A DNA stretch of 64,000 nt from contig WFMF01000432.1 in NCBI GenBank assembly GCA_011033025.1, forward strand, positions 90,137 to 154,136, in the 5' to 3' direction. Below, piece after piece: positions 1 through 11,932 of the stretch. Source of the stretch: Beroe forskalii (taxonomy: Eukaryota; Ctenophora; Nuda; Beroida; Beroidae). The notes under the pieces were generated by a model. The model did not search any database, was not told where the DNA came from, and was given only the letters and a program-made list of their open reading frames with translations. The position numbers and the translations under genes were made by a program. The stretch's first letter is position 1. Each line of letters begins with the position of its first letter.

Positions 1-1274
1 TATAGTCATTATTTATTATATGCCGGTTTAATTTCCAAAACGCTGAAGCAATTTAGGCAAAAATTTAACACGTCCAAAAACTTCAAGTGGAGGCGAAAAC
101 AACAGCATAATCGACATTGCCTCTCCTTTGATGAGACCTCACTCGTCCAGATATCCAAATTTCTGTCAGTAGAAAGTTGGAGCAATCAACGATCTATGAG
201 CAATCAACGATCTAAGCAAGCAAACAAGGACCTAGGCAAACAAATAACCCTCCTTGACAAGCAACGTATAATACTAGTAGCATGACGATACGAATTTAGG
301 TAGAGTTTATCCTCGTTATCATCCGAAATGAAACAAATTCCGTGTACGAAACTGAAAGTTTATGCACAAATTCATCTGTGTAAATATTTAAACATATTTA
401 AACGTATGACCTATCCTGAGGATGTCAAGTTAAAATTCAGCCAATAGATTTCGTGCATCTCATGGCTTTACTGCATGGCAAATGTCACATGATAGTCACG
501 TGATAGTCACGTGGTGCCACTCTCGATCAACATTCCATGCCATGTTCCCTGCAGCATTTACTGAATGCATTAGTGGGGAATTTGAAATATTCGAATATAA
601 TTGCCTGAATATTTTTCATGTCATTTTAGGTGTTAATTTTTATCTTTTTTGGTTAGCTTTGAAACACGCGATTTGGCCTTATGTTAACCAACCCCAAGCC
701 TTGACTAGAGCATGACTGAGGGACGTGCTGAGGCTTGAACGAGCCCACGAGGGTGCTCGTGGTTCTCAGACCTAAATGGCCATAAATCCCTGGAAATTCT
801 CCCTGAAATCCCTGATAATTACAAGAGATAATTATTGCTCTATACTCATGTGCACAAGGTTGAGAGACCAGAAGGAAAAAGACGTGCGATGTGCGCTCGT
901 TCTCATAATCATTTGCCAAATCATTACATTTGAGGAGATAAGATCCGCCACCTTTTTCTGAATGTAGGATTAAGGAAAGACTTTTGCAATCCCTTTCTTC
1001 GTTTAGAAGAAAACCACTACACCAAACAATACACGATATTGTTGAAACTCAGTACTCAGTGCAATCAAAATACGGTTTATGAGCCGGTCGTTCATCAGTC
1101 GAATTAGCGGGCGTATGAACACAGGATTTTGTATCGACATTTGAAATTTTGAAACTGTACTATAACCATGACAATCGTGCCATGAGTCAGAGAGCCATGA
1201 GATCTCTGCTTTTTAACCGGTCGCCCAGCATGAGCATAGCCCTGGGTATATACTACCTACAGGACACACACATC

Positions 1275-1970
1275 AGGAGGATGGGGTGACGTCATTATCA
1301 GGGTAAATAGTGGGGAATTGAGCACATTCAATGGGCTATTTTCCTGGGGCAACTCGTGATTTAACCGCCCTGTTTTAGTCTCATGAAATATAACGTTTCG
1401 CTCCGAAACATTTTGTTTCACTGGTGACGAAAGATTGACAAAACATTACACAGGGCGGAGCCAATTAAATGTGACGTCACTGCTTCAATAGCCAGTCAAA
1501 TCGTTCCTTTTATCATTGATGTAGTTTCAATAGCCAATCAAATCGCTCCTCTTATCATTGATGTAGTTTCAAACCCCAGGACAAGATTCTACCGAATGTA
1601 AAAAGCAGAATGTAACGAAATGTGCTGCATTAGCAAAAGAAAGGATTTGCTCGACTTGATCATGACTCCCACGATTTATCGTTTTTGAAAGTTGCCCTGA
1701 AAATCTGCACACTGGGCTGGATATCATCACCAATGATTATTACAAACCACTAGAGATATCCCTGCAAACGACATAAAACAATGGATATATATTTGGTTGA
1801 AGATCACCCCGTACCTCCCTCGCTAGATCTTCATAAGCTGCCCGCAATGCAACTGCTATTCTGATGAGAATATTTCACCAAGATATCGCGCGCGCCCGGG
1901 GAAAACTGGCCGTGACACTTCATTAACACCCCACCTTAACCCCTGATAATGACGTCACTCTCTCCCTCCT
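1275..1970. mobile_element. MITE-like inverted-repeat element
   Basis: The ends are imperfect inverted repeats. Both begin AGGAGG and share GTGACGTCATTATCAGGG, at 1,287-1,304 and inverted near 1,939-1,956. No coding capacity is visible and I could not fix a target duplication, so the superfamily is unknown. Confidence 0.45.
1483..1568. repeat. Tandem duplication, 2 x 42 bp
   Basis: Two adjacent copies of a segment starting TTCAATAGCCA and ending CATTGATGTAG differ by a few substitutions. They lie inside the MITE-like element. Confidence 0.7.
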
Positions 1971-3025
1971 ACAGCTGCCTCACCACCTTTCTCAGCGAGC
2001 TGTGTCGCAGTGATAAGATCATCATATGTGCTTGGTGGGGGATCGCTTTATTAATAAACCACTCGCTCACTCATATTATGAGAAGGTACTATCTATCACC
2101 AGTGTAATTAGACGCTGCAGTGATAGGAGACTCAACATGTTTCATGTGTTGAGTAGGTCACGCAGTACTAGGGTTGGTGGGGGTGTCGTCATAACCAGGG
2201 CGGAGCGTTGGGGAATTGGTGACGTTACAATGTATAGATATAACCTGTTTTTAGATATATACCGATATGATATGTGTATGGTATTAATTAACTGATTATA
2301 TGCCATATTCAGATGTTAATATGCCGACATATTATTCAGAAGAACATACAAATTATGAAACAAGATGTTGATCAGCACATGCAATGATATGTATTTTACA
2401 ATATATCGCTTCAAATCAAACGTAAGCTTAACATAGTGATGGAATATCACATGACCATTGTCAAATGATGAATATAGATCCCTTACAAATTTCTCCACTT
2501 TCCTATCATTTGTGTCGTATCCTCGAGTTATCCCATATCCACAGATATAGCCTGCTTTGGATATCGCAAGTAACAGATGATTTTATCGAGTCATTGCTAT
2601 AAATCCGAAGTCACGAACGTATTTTAAACTGAATGGCCGAACATGACGAACGGACGTTTAAATAATATGTAATGAGCTACTGGATATAACGCTTCATACA
2701 ACACTCAATATTGAACATGATGCGAGCATATATTGATTGAATCGGAAAAAATCTGTGAAAATAAAATTTCGGACGTTGAAAAATATTTTGATTCGCTAAA
2801 ATGTTATCCCACACGATTTTGGAGCAAAAGAACCATGTACCCACTTCCAATTCAGGAGAATAAGCGACTGTTCGGCTGCTCCATCTGATGCAATGAATTT
2901 GAACAATTTGAGTGTGGGCAAGTGGAAAAACATTCCCTATCAACATCGTCTTATTTCAGCTATTGATGCATTGAGCTATTGGGTCGCCAGGACCCATGGA
3001 ACTGGAAGTGTGGTCATCAAGATAA

Positions 3026-6000
3026 TCACCTATTATCACTCAACCGCACATTCACAGTTTCCACCTTGAAGCAAAAGGTCGTTAGGAAGAGGATAACCGC
3101 AGCTGTGATGAAGGACCCGAACATGTAGATCCAGGAAATGCTATCTCCCACGTAATACACAGCAACGAGCGAGATAATCCCTCCGAAGTTCATGGCCATG
3201 ATCACAGTGCCGAATGCAATGCTGCGCATGTAGGTCGGATACGACTCCGGTGTGTAGATGTAGATAACCAGTATCCCGGCGTTGCACAGGGCTCGGGTGA
3301 GGAAGAGTTCGGTTACCAGCGCTGTCCTCCCCAGACAGAAACAGCAGAGGATAACAGGGGGAATGAGGGAGAATGAGAGGATCTGGAAAGCCCGTATTCT
3401 GCCCAACATGTCGCTGAGAAGCCACATGAGAGGGATGGATATCACCTCCCCTGCACAGACCACCATGGTCTGGATAAAGTCCGTGTTGGTCAGGACACAG
3501 GACTCTGGAGTCCTAGACTCCTGGTAACTAGACGGCAGACTCCCATCCTCCTCACAGTACGACTCCTGCAGGAGGAAGGGGGTAGCGTACACATTCCCCA
3601 TATACAGGAAGTTACTCATCATGCCCGTCACTAGCAGGGCTATGGAAGTGAGCAGGAAGCTTTCACTGAACATGTCCGAGATCCGGCCTCGTTGTGACTC
3701 CTCTGTTGCTACCAGCTCTCCCGGACACATCGACACGTTGTTAAATCTAGCGATCTTTGAGAGGATTGCCTTAGCCTCTTCTGCCTGGAAAAAAGAGGGT
3801 CAGTACATTGCTTGAATTGGAGGGTTTCAGGCGCGAGTTTTCTAATAATTATAGACAGGGCATGCAGGTATCTTCAACTTGTATCCCCTGATCAGTGATC
3901 ACCTGCTGTCCCCAATGGGGAGTGCAGGTGATCAGGGGATCCCCATGTTCTCTACCGTGTTGGAAATGACGAGGTATTTACCCCATGTTTTCTACCTTGT
4001 TGGAAATGACGAGGTATTTAGGACATGCAGGTATCCTCAACTTGTACCCCCTAACACTCCCTCTCTCTCCCCATGTTCTCTTCCTTCTTACCTTGTTGGA
4101 AATGACGAGGTATTTAGGACTCTCGTCACAAAAAGGAAGTAAGAAGAGGAGCCCAATACAAGGACCAGCAGTCCACAGCACGACAGCGTGCCAACCGTAC
4201 CTAGCCTCCAGGATCCATGCCCCTATCACTGTGTAAATGTTACCTGAAATATTATGCGTTGTAAGGGAGGCAACTGGCAAAAACCGCCCATATACGGAGA
4301 ACTTGTCACTTATTACTGATTTCTAACCTATTGCCCACATGATGAAAGCCACAGAATGATTTCTAACCTATTGCCCACATGAGGAACGCCATTGAGACCA
4401 CCATGACTCTGCTGTTGGCTGGGGATACCTCAGCAATCTGTACGATTACCAACATGACCACCATCCCGATCCCAAAGCCCACAAAGCTACGGATGGTCAG
4501 GTATGCCGGGTAGCTGTCACAGAACGCACTGGCCAGCCCGAATATAGCGATTATCAGCTGCCCGCTGTAGAACGTCCACTTGCGACCCAGCCTGTCCGCT
4601 AGAACCCCGCCTAAATAGTCACCAGGAATGGCGGCTATGAGCGTTAGGGCTGGCAACAAGATCTGAAATGTTAAGAGAATGTCACGTTGAAGAGTAAAAG
4701 AGTAGATCATTGTCGAAATTCGGTGAATGGTGATACTTTAATATTTCGCTGATCATGTTGATCGAAATTCAAATATCTTTGATCTTTAACCATTGTTTAA
4801 TTTTACTCCATAGAATTCTCAGCAGTTCAATGTCAAGATTGTCAGTCCTTTCTAACCTTGAATTTCTAACTCCATAGTCCTAAACTATAATATATGGATT
4901 TTGTGGATAAGGGCGAAGCTCTCAAAGGAGTGATGAAGCAACGGTTCGCTAATATCATAGCAATTTTACTAAGGATATAGTCATTACGACTTACGTCTTA
5001 CATCCATCCTTTTGTTTGATATCAGATATGGAAATAAGTTGTATGGTTGTCCGCAAATGACATGTTGATGTTTGAGGTAGCAATTATAGCTTAAAACTTA
5101 ATCGGAAGTTTTTAAAAGCGTTATTAAATTTACTAAAATATTGCAATGAATTTGAAACGAATTCACTCACAACTTGGTAGAACTCTAAGTCCCAGTAACA
5201 AATCTGCTCGGTGAGTATCAGAGAGTTAAGCGTCGTCTCAACTCCCTGGACCATGGACGAGAAACCGTAGAGAACCATCCACAAGTAGTGATATGCACCT
5301 GTCCAGGTCATCTTGTTATCTCAATATCTTAGTCAATATTAGATCATAGATGATCAATACGCATTGTACGCTCATGCTCGTAAAAATCTTCTACGAACAT
5401 CAGCCACGTGAAACATGTGTTTACTCAGTAAGTCAGTAGAAAGTGACTCGTTAATGGGGTGGTAAAAAGGACCGGTAGGGAGAGCCAATGCCTAATTTCC
5501 CATCTTGAGAGGTAAGATGGCAAAAATGCAATAAAAGAGCTGCATAACTAATCTACCAAGCAACTTTTACTACTGCAAATTTGACAAATAGGTACCGTTC
5601 TACCCCTATATCAAATATAATAAGAAATGCAACTACCTAGCCCGATGTACTCTATGGCTTCGTCCACTGAGTAGAATTCCTGATCTTTTATCTTCTGGAG
5701 TTTCTCCCATCGTTCATCCTTCAAACCCTGGTCTCCTTCCCTCTCAACTGTATTTGCTGAGGTGACACCATCCCTCTCAACTGTATTCACTGAGTTGACA
5801 CCATCCCTATCAGGTGTGTTTACTGAGTTGACACCATCCCTATCAGGTGTATTCACTGCAGTGACACCAAGTTCTTCTCTTTCCTGTGCGTTATCCTGGT
5901 TCAATGTTTGGTAGTTCTCTTCCGGGTAGAATTTGTTAAGAGAAGTTTTCTGATTGGCGATCTCTGCTTCGGATGGAGATCCTTGGAGTTGATTGGTGTG

Positions 6001-6036
6001 CTCGAATGTTTCTGTGGTGGTCGATGGGGGCTCCAT
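3026..6036 (-). CDS. SV2/SLC22-like MFS transporter, 5 exons
   Basis: This is a major facilitator membrane transporter of the SV2/SLC22-like type; the substrate cannot be read from sequence. Five exons, in transcript order 6036-5637, 5319-5171, 4662-4368, 4243-4092 and 3784-3026, join in frame to 1,755 nt (584 residues plus stop), which supports the model. The N-terminus is long, hydrophilic and acidic and includes repeated NTPDRDGVNSV-type units. It leads into YSVDEAIEYIGLG, like the region just before TM1 in SV2 relatives. The MFS signature GDYLGGVLADRLGRKW lies in exon 3, and SDMLGRIR is its second-half counterpart in exon 5. Most junctions follow GT-AG; the acceptor at 5,320 has a weak pyrimidine tract and was chosen because it keeps the frame. 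Both exon 3 and exon 4 have their 3' ends and donors copied in the following intron. A second MFS gene lies at 35.6 kb. Confidence 0.85.
3858..4118 (-). repeat. Tandem copies of exon 4 end plus 5' splice site
   Basis: Three copies of a ~40-bp block lie at 3,941-3,980, 3,981-4,020 and 4,069-4,118. The last is the real 3' end of transporter exon 4 with its donor (CCAACAAG|GTAAG, reverse strand). The other two, in the intron, keep the exon sequence and a GT (AACAAG|GTAG and AACACG|GTAG). A linked ~30-bp block starting ACATGCAGGTATC occurs at 3,858 and 4,022. Use of an extra donor would change the transcript. Confidence 0.75.
4317..4380 (-). repeat. Duplicated exon 3 end plus 5' splice site
   Basis: The end of transporter exon 3 with its donor (GCAATAG|GTTAG, reverse strand) is present twice with a 40-bp period, at 4,361-4,380 (used in my model) and 4,321-4,340. 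Use of the distal donor would add 40 nt and shift the frame. Confidence 0.75.
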
Positions 6037-8130
6037 CAGTGCGATTCAACGTAAGATTCCTAAGTTAGTGGGGATTCGAGGAGGTACTGTATGCATATAC
6101 AATGCAACTTTACAAACAGCTAAGGAAATGATTAAGAAAAACTACGAAGAATCAAATGATGCTATCAACAATAGAACAGTAATGGAATCTTAATTATTCC
6201 ACATTGTGGAGTGTTGTTCTGAACGGCCATTTCCTCATGTAATTCTAATGGACTAATTTATACTCATTGTTAATTCCAGATGAAGTTAGAGGTACCAGCA
6301 AATTGCAGTACAGTATACACATTGTTATTTTGTTTACCTCCTCAAAAACTTTTTATCATGGGTGGGTACATGAAACAAACTTCGTTCTTACGATTGACTT
6401 CCCATTAAAACTGTGCCGATTTGGGACGAATTTGATTTTACTCCAGGTTCATACTCTTTTAAGTTTGTACTGACGTTTTCATTGATGTTTATAATAATAA
6501 TACATAGAAACTTTCATTGTCGGCTTATCGGTTCCATCATACCTTTGTATCATAGTGAAATATCAAAACAAGAATTGCAATAGTAACGTTTCAAATTCAA
6601 TACTTTAGACTTCGACGTACCATGTTCAGCAAAAATTTTCTCTGCAATTTCGTAATTTCCCATTCTTTCCTGAATTTCCTCGCAGATATCACTTGTCAGA
6701 CGCCTTCGGCGGACGCGCGCGCTTCGCGCGCGCCCGCCGATATCACTATCAACCAGTTTAGATTAGAGGTTTCTGGCTATTGTATTTGTACCTATCACAT
6801 AATTTCGACTCACTTCTTACTTTTTCAGAATTTTCCAGTTGTGCAAGCGATAAAATCAATCGACTTCTTCTAGGATACAGTTTTGCTTACAGAGTACAGA
6901 GGTCGAACTGTACCCTCCACTCCCTTCCTCTTTATTCCCTGGGTTGCAGACTGCAGTCCACTATCTTCGTCCGTTTCCTGTCTTCGTCCCTTTCATGTCC
7001 ACAGTACAACCCCTCTTTCCCGTCCACCATCCTCGTCCCGTTCTTGTCCGCCTTCCTCGCCCCTTTCCTGTCCTCGTTCATTTCTTGTCCACCGTGCTCG
7101 TCCTTTCCTGTCCATCGTCCTCTTCCCTTTTCTGTCCACTGTACTCGTCCCTTTCCATGTCCAGTGTCCACCGTATACATCCTTTCTCCTGCCAACAGTA
7201 CCTGTCCCTTTCTTGTCAACAGTACTCGTCCCTTACCTGTCCACCTTCCTGGGGAATTACGTTTTGGCCTTCTAGTTTCGTCAAGAGCCTCTTTCCGCGG
7301 TCTAACATTACATGGAATATACGGTTAAGTATGTTTTGTAATTAGACTGCAACTGATATTTCTATTTTCCTCGTCTCCTCGCTGACCTCGTCCTTTCCTG
7401 TCCATCGTCCTCCTTCCTTCTCTGTCCACTGTACTCGTCCCTTTTCTGTCTTCCGTCCTCGTCCCGTTCTTGTCCACCGAACTCGTCCCTTTTTGTCCAC
7501 CGCATCCGACCCTTTCTTGTCCACCGTCTTCGAGTTCGTCCCATTCCTGTCAACAGTAATCGTCACTTTCCTGCCAACCCATTTCGTTCCACTTCCTTTC
7601 CTGTCCACCGTCCTTATCCTTTTCCTTTCCACGTCCCTTTAACCAAGACTACTTATGCGGAGTCTTGGGCATCGAAAGTAAGGAAGTTGCCGCCATCACA
7701 CCCATGGCCCACGCCTTGGCCACGCCACGGCCACGGTAGGGTTGATTAAACTGAACTTTTGATGCATCAACAATCAACATTGAGGAATCGAACTTTTTAC
7801 AATTACATAAATAAACTTGAAACAATAATCTTGAAATTGAATCAGTGACTGCAATTTAGTTATAGAGCAATTGAAATTAAATCTATAATATGCATGAAAT
7901 GAAGTGGAGCTAATTAAAATTTGCAATTGGAGCTATTTTCAAATATTAAATTTTATTGAATCCTAACCTTTTTTTCTTTGACAATGACATTGACATTGGT
8001 ATTGTTTTCGTTTAAGTTTCCTTTTAATAACCTTTATGGTTTATAAGTTTGTTTGTTATCGTATTTCAGAGTAATCTTGACGCACACTCTGGATGTGCTC
8101 GACGCCATCCTCAGAACAGGTGTGTTCCTT
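6037..8130. other. Intergenic repeats upstream of the transporter
   Basis: No gene is recognisable. The stretch contains a short GC-rich hairpin at 6,694-6,738 (core GCGCGCGCTTCGCGCGCG), a pyrimidine-rich minisatellite (6,950-7,640), a small GC-rich run near 7,700 and AT-rich filler. The transporter promoter should lie in its left part, but I see no clear core promoter motif. Confidence 0.4.
6950..7640. repeat. Pyrimidine-rich minisatellite
   Basis: Degenerate units of about 22-26 bp around CGTCCCTTTCCTGTCCACCG are repeated in two blocks, 6,950-7,250 and 7,375-7,640, separated by about 120 bp of non-repeat sequence. Long open frames here in several phases are by-products of the repeat. Confidence 0.75.
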
Positions 8131-8695
8131 CCTTACACCTTAGCCCGCATAGGTGTGTGTGTACGCGCCGCGCGCTTCCCTGAGGAAGCGCATCGCGCAA
8201 TGCAACGCAAACAGGGGTATACGTGTTTAGCAAGCGCGCGGTGCGCACATACACCTAAGCTTGCCAGACGTTGCCTGCCCCGTCCCGACTCTGCGAGTCG
8301 GGGCGCGCGCGAGGGGGCCAGGCAACGCCTGGCAACACCTAAGCTATGCAAACTTAGGGAGGGCTACTTTTTTAGCAGCCTCCAAACATGAAACACACGC
8401 GCTTGCACGCTTTGCTAAACACGTATATCCCTGTGTGGCTCGCGCGTACACACACCTATGCGGGCTTTGTCAGACGTTGTCTGACCCCTACGCCTTCGGA
8501 GGGCGCGCGCGTCCGCCGAAGGCCATTTCACTCAAATAATGGTCAGACAACGTCTGACATTCTGACAATGCGGGCTTAGGAAGATCTGTTGCTAAACACG
8601 CATATCCCTGTTTGTATTGCGCGGCACGTTCCCGTCCTCATTGCCAGACTTTGTCTGCGCGCGCAGGGGGCCAGGCAACGCCTATGGCAAGACAT
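8130..8695. repeat. GC-rich nested hairpin repeat cluster
   Basis: In AT-rich surroundings this block is rich in GCGCGC and in nested palindromes. Examples are CCCGACTC-TGC-GAGTCGGG at 8,283-8,301, the surrounding TTGCCTG/CAGGCAA arms, and GTCAGACGTTGTCTGAC near 8,469 matched by its inverse near 8,543. Related copies lie at 62,780-63,170 in inverted orientation and a short one at 6,694. The mechanism of spread is unknown. Confidence 0.65.
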
Positions 8696-8746
8696 TTAAG
8701 ATCATTAATTTAACAGTTTGAAGTGATTGATCATTTCAGTGAATTA

Positions 8747-8919
8747 ATTTTAGGTGGTTTCATCGTTCCGCGTCGATCAAATGGATTGATCAAATGAAAA
8801 ACGCGCACAATACACTTTTATGAAGACATCCGCGCAAAAAAGCAAGCGCGCGCGATTGTGTGCCATTTTCATTTGATCAGTTCATTCGATCGACGCGTAA
8901 CGATGCAGGTGCCTAAAAG
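8747..8919. mobile_element. Short foldback MITE
   Basis: About 173 bp with inverted arms of ~50 bp: the left arm includes CATCGTTCCGCGTCGATC and the right arm, inverted, CATCGTTACGCGTCGATC. The centre is a GC-rich stretch containing GCAAGCGCGCGCG. It is non-coding. The inverted copy near 61.1 kb keeps only a few matching bases. Confidence 0.6.
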
Positions 8920-9858
8920 TAACACTTATTTCAAAATAAGTGTCCATTGTTCATTAGAAAAGTAAATCCACAGCCTTTTCATAAGATTCGTTGTGCGAAA
9001 AATCTCAGAAGATAGTAAAATATTATATTATGTTGAGAAAGCACATAACGTTTATAATGAATGGTGTATCACAATGTCCCAGTTGTCCCAAAAATAATGC
9101 CCCAATTGTCCCAAAAACTCAAAAAAGCTTTCATAATTCATGAGATTAATTAACCTGGATTAATCTATAGACAATATAAATCAATGTATCAAACCTTTTA
9201 ACTATTCAGTTTTGTTGGACCAGGGGTGATTCCCAAGTTCTACAAAAGGCATTTCCTGCAGCAGCAAAACAACTCAATTTTTTATTTAAAAGGAGTTTTT
9301 CATCCAGATGATTCGAATGGAATGGTCGATCGAATGGAATTGGTCGATCAATCAACTTCATTTGATCGAATGATGTGTTTTAAATATAAAATCTTTGAGA
9401 TACGGTAGTAGGGAAACAACTTAATTTTGCTCATTTAAACATGGTTCAAGTCATTAAATACCTGTAAAACACATAATTTGTTCAAATGGAGTTGGTCAAT
9501 TGACCAATGATCAAAATTGTATCAAAGGTTATTAATTTATAATGATGACAGTACTTATTATCATGTTATCAGTTTTTAATGACTTATTAATTACCTCTAT
9601 TTATTTTGGCTGTTAAATATAATGAAATTTGACATCCAATTCAGTAATTAATCAATTCTCATCTGAATAAATTCAATTCAGTAATTCGGTAATTAATCAA
9701 TTCTCATCTATATAAATTCATGACAATGTTAATGTTTGGATTGTCACTGCTGTAAGATATGAATTAGTTTTATCGAAATAAATAAATAAATCATAACAAA
9801 TTATGTTGTTGTATTAAAGGTTCATAAATTTGAATGGTACCATGCTTTGGCCTTGGTC

Positions 9859-10006
9859 AATCCACTGCCTCTCATGTCTTCCCCTTTGTGCAATACAAAA
9901 TTAACCAATCATATAGTTAAATCTGATATTGCCATTGTCATATTCAACCATGTGGTTGGTCCATTTGGTGTTATATGGGAAAAATCATGTGAGGGGCAGT
10001 GGATTA
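9859..10006. mobile_element. Small inverted-repeat element
   Basis: The ends ATCCACTGCCTCTCATG and CATGTGAGGGGCAGTGGAT form imperfect inverted repeats about 150 bp apart. It lies in a stretch (about 9,317-10,150) that is absent from the inverted copy at 57.5 kb. No coding sequence and no clear target duplication. Confidence 0.4.
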
Positions 10007-10459
10007 ATCTAACAGGGCACCAATTTTAAATGATATGTGAAGTAAAGTGGGCATATAATGCACATACTGTTTTAGCCAACTGAGCAGACTAAAAGAAAAA
10101 CTTATATAATAAGCACGCTGTAATTAGTAACATATACATGCATGTTATTATGGATCACTCATGAATCAGGGTAGTATTAACGAAGACCGACTGGGATAAG
10201 TGGAACCTTGTTGGAACTTAATCGGAACTTAGTCGGAACCTAGTCGGACCTTAATCGGAACCTAGTCGGACCTTACTCGGAACCTAGTCCGAACCTAATC
10301 AGAAATTGATAATGGAAATTGAAGTTGGAAATTGAAACAAAAGATTCAAAAACATCAATAAAATCAATTAAATCAATATTAAATCAATACAGTAATAACT
10401 GATTATACACAATCTGATACACAGTTCTACAGTTATATAAATCTGATGAAATGCACGAC

Positions 10460-10735
10460 TTAAGGCAGCAGTTTCCCATCCTCCTTCAGAGACTGGTAGC
10501 TCCTCTTGATGGGAGACTCTTCCAACTTCTCCTTGCACAGCTTGTTCAGCAGCTTCACCCTCTTCTCTGCCTGGAACAGGGTGCCAAAAGATTCAGGATC
10601 TGTCTCCATGAGCTCCACAATGAAGCGGCGATCGTAGAAGGATGACTTCTTTATCTGTCTCTCAGTCTCAGCCTGATCCTGCACCCGCCGCTCCAACCCA
10701 ACCTGATCCTGCCCCTTCGCCACGTCGAACCACAC
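10460..10735 (-). CDS. Small ORF in Merlin-like element, paralogue of the + strand ORF
   Basis: A 91-codon frame whose C-terminal two thirds (FIVELMETDPESFG then LNKLCKEKLEE) aligns by eye with the divergent + strand frame ending at 11,124 (FITELRIVNRQQFE then LNTRCKEALAD). The shared pattern is an aromatic/FI-ELx7F core followed by an L-N-x2-C-K-E helix. I do not recognise the family. The two start regions overlap or abut, as if driven from a shared region near 10,740. The start codon is uncertain. It could be a transposon accessory gene or a captured host fragment. Confidence 0.45.
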   Translation of the reverse strand: MWFDVAKGQDQVGLERRVQDQAETERQIKKSSFYDRRFIVELMETDPESFGTLFQAEKRVKLLNKLCKEKLEESPIKRSYQSLKEDGKLLP

Positions 10736-11124
10736 CCCAACCCCCTGCTCCTACCACACCACCTCCCTCAGCCGATGCCCCCTCCATCGCGACGAAGAAG
10801 GCTACCTTCGACGACCTTATCCCTCTTCACACCTGCTACATCCAGATGGTGCGCGCGCAGAAGAGTCACCCTTCCAACAGTCTCTCAGCCAATCTCAGAC
10901 TGGTGAAAGTTCCCTCATCTACATTCACAGACACCTGGTTCATCACGGAGTTGAGAATTGTGAACAGACAGCAGTTTGAGACCATCTACGATGACATCAA
11001 GGACAACGCAAACACCAAATCTACTCTGAAGATCCTCAACACCAGATGCAAGGAGGCCTTGGCTGATCCTGCTAACCCTGTCGGTATTCGTCAGGCACGA
11101 CGAGCCCGCACCCTTTACAAGTGA
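10642..11124 (+). CDS. Small Pro-rich ORF in Merlin-like element
   Basis: A frame of up to 160 codons with a proline/alanine-rich N-terminus (about residues 8-50) and a C-terminal ~100-residue region with a basic end (RQARRARTLYK). The region around FITELRIVNRQQFE resembles the minus-strand frame at 10,460-10,735, implying an old inverted duplication inside the element. The Pro-rich part overlaps the other frame, so the real start may lie near 10,740. No known domain recognised; base composition is more GC-rich than the flanks. Confidence 0.5.
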   Translation: MTSLSVSQSQPDPAPAAPTQPDPAPSPRRTTPQPPAPTTPPPSADAPSIATKKATFDDLIPLHTCYIQMVRAQKSHPSNSLSANLRLVKVPSSTFTDTWFITELRIVNRQQFETIYDDIKDNANTKSTLKILNTRCKEALADPANPVGIRQARRARTLYK

Positions 11125-11719
11125 ATGTTCAGAGCAGTATTGTTTACATGTAGCAGTTTCTAAATATTCTTATTGGATTTGATATTACAGTATACATTAT
11201 ACTCATTGTAACTCATACTGAGATTTATTATATTTTTATTATATTTTATGTATCAATAGCAATTTTCATTTCTAATGTGAAATCTATAACATCTAGTATC
11301 TTGAAGGAACTAATATCTTGAAGCGACGTGACCATGCAATAACAGGGTAGGAGACGATCTATGAAGCATTGCATTGAATGTAGTCCTGATCAGTCCGTGT
11401 CACATGAGATACGTAAGTGACCGATGTTACTATTCTGTATTTTCACCCTGCAATCAGTCATATTCACGTAACACACGTAATTGAATGCAATCCCAAGTAA
11501 GAGAGCGATGTTCTTATCTTGATAAGGCATTACATGACGCGAGATACGTAGGTATACCCCGAGAATCTGAATATGTTAACCCACTAATGTACTGATTGAG
11601 AGGCAGTCCTGAAAATTTGGATACGCTGATTTCAAATATTTTGCTCTTTATACTGTCAGATGCCCGAGAAGGAAGGCAAACGAAGGTTTGGAGAAGGAAG
11701 GCAAAGGGGTGTTGGAGTA

Positions 11720-11932
11720 GGGGTTACCCGGCTGGCCGGTTGGCTCATCGGCTAGCCGGCCAGCAAGCCAACTGGCTAACCGACCGGCTAGCCGCCCGGC
11801 TAACTGGCAAGCCGAGCGGCTAGCCGAGCGGCTGATTGACTAGCTGGTTGGCTCACTGGCTGGCCGGCCGGCTAGCCGACCGGCCAGCCGGCCGGCTAAC
11901 CGGCTAGCCGGCCGGCCAGCCGGTCGTGTCGG
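11720..11932. repeat. GGCTAGCC minisatellite
   Basis: A run of 8- to 12-bp variants of the self-complementary words CCGGCTAGCCGG and GGCTGGCCGG. It is nearly all C, G, T and A in palindromic blocks, so single strands could fold extensively. It directly abuts the truncated transposase frame inside the Merlin-like element. Confidence 0.8.

Larger units (their letters stand above)
1..2650. other. Gene-poor left flank
   Basis: I see no convincing gene here; open frames are short and have no recognisable domain. The stretch holds a MITE-like inverted-repeat element (1,275-1,970) and a 42-bp tandem duplication inside it. A related motif (GTCGTCATAACCAGGGCGG) recurs near 2,186, suggesting a second relative of the same element. 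Exons of an unrecognised gene cannot be excluded. Confidence 0.4.

Noticed and set aside
482..961. Short frames of 60-90 codons on both strands
   Set aside because: No domain, no splice context and overlapping each other; not supported as genes.
6780..7345. Several overlapping Ser/Pro/Arg-rich frames
   Set aside because: All phases are open because of the CGTCCCTTTCCTGTCC minisatellite; no family similarity.
8053..8579. Arg/Ala/His-rich frames on both strands
   Set aside because: Composition artefact of the GC-rich hairpin repeat, lying over palindromic DNA.
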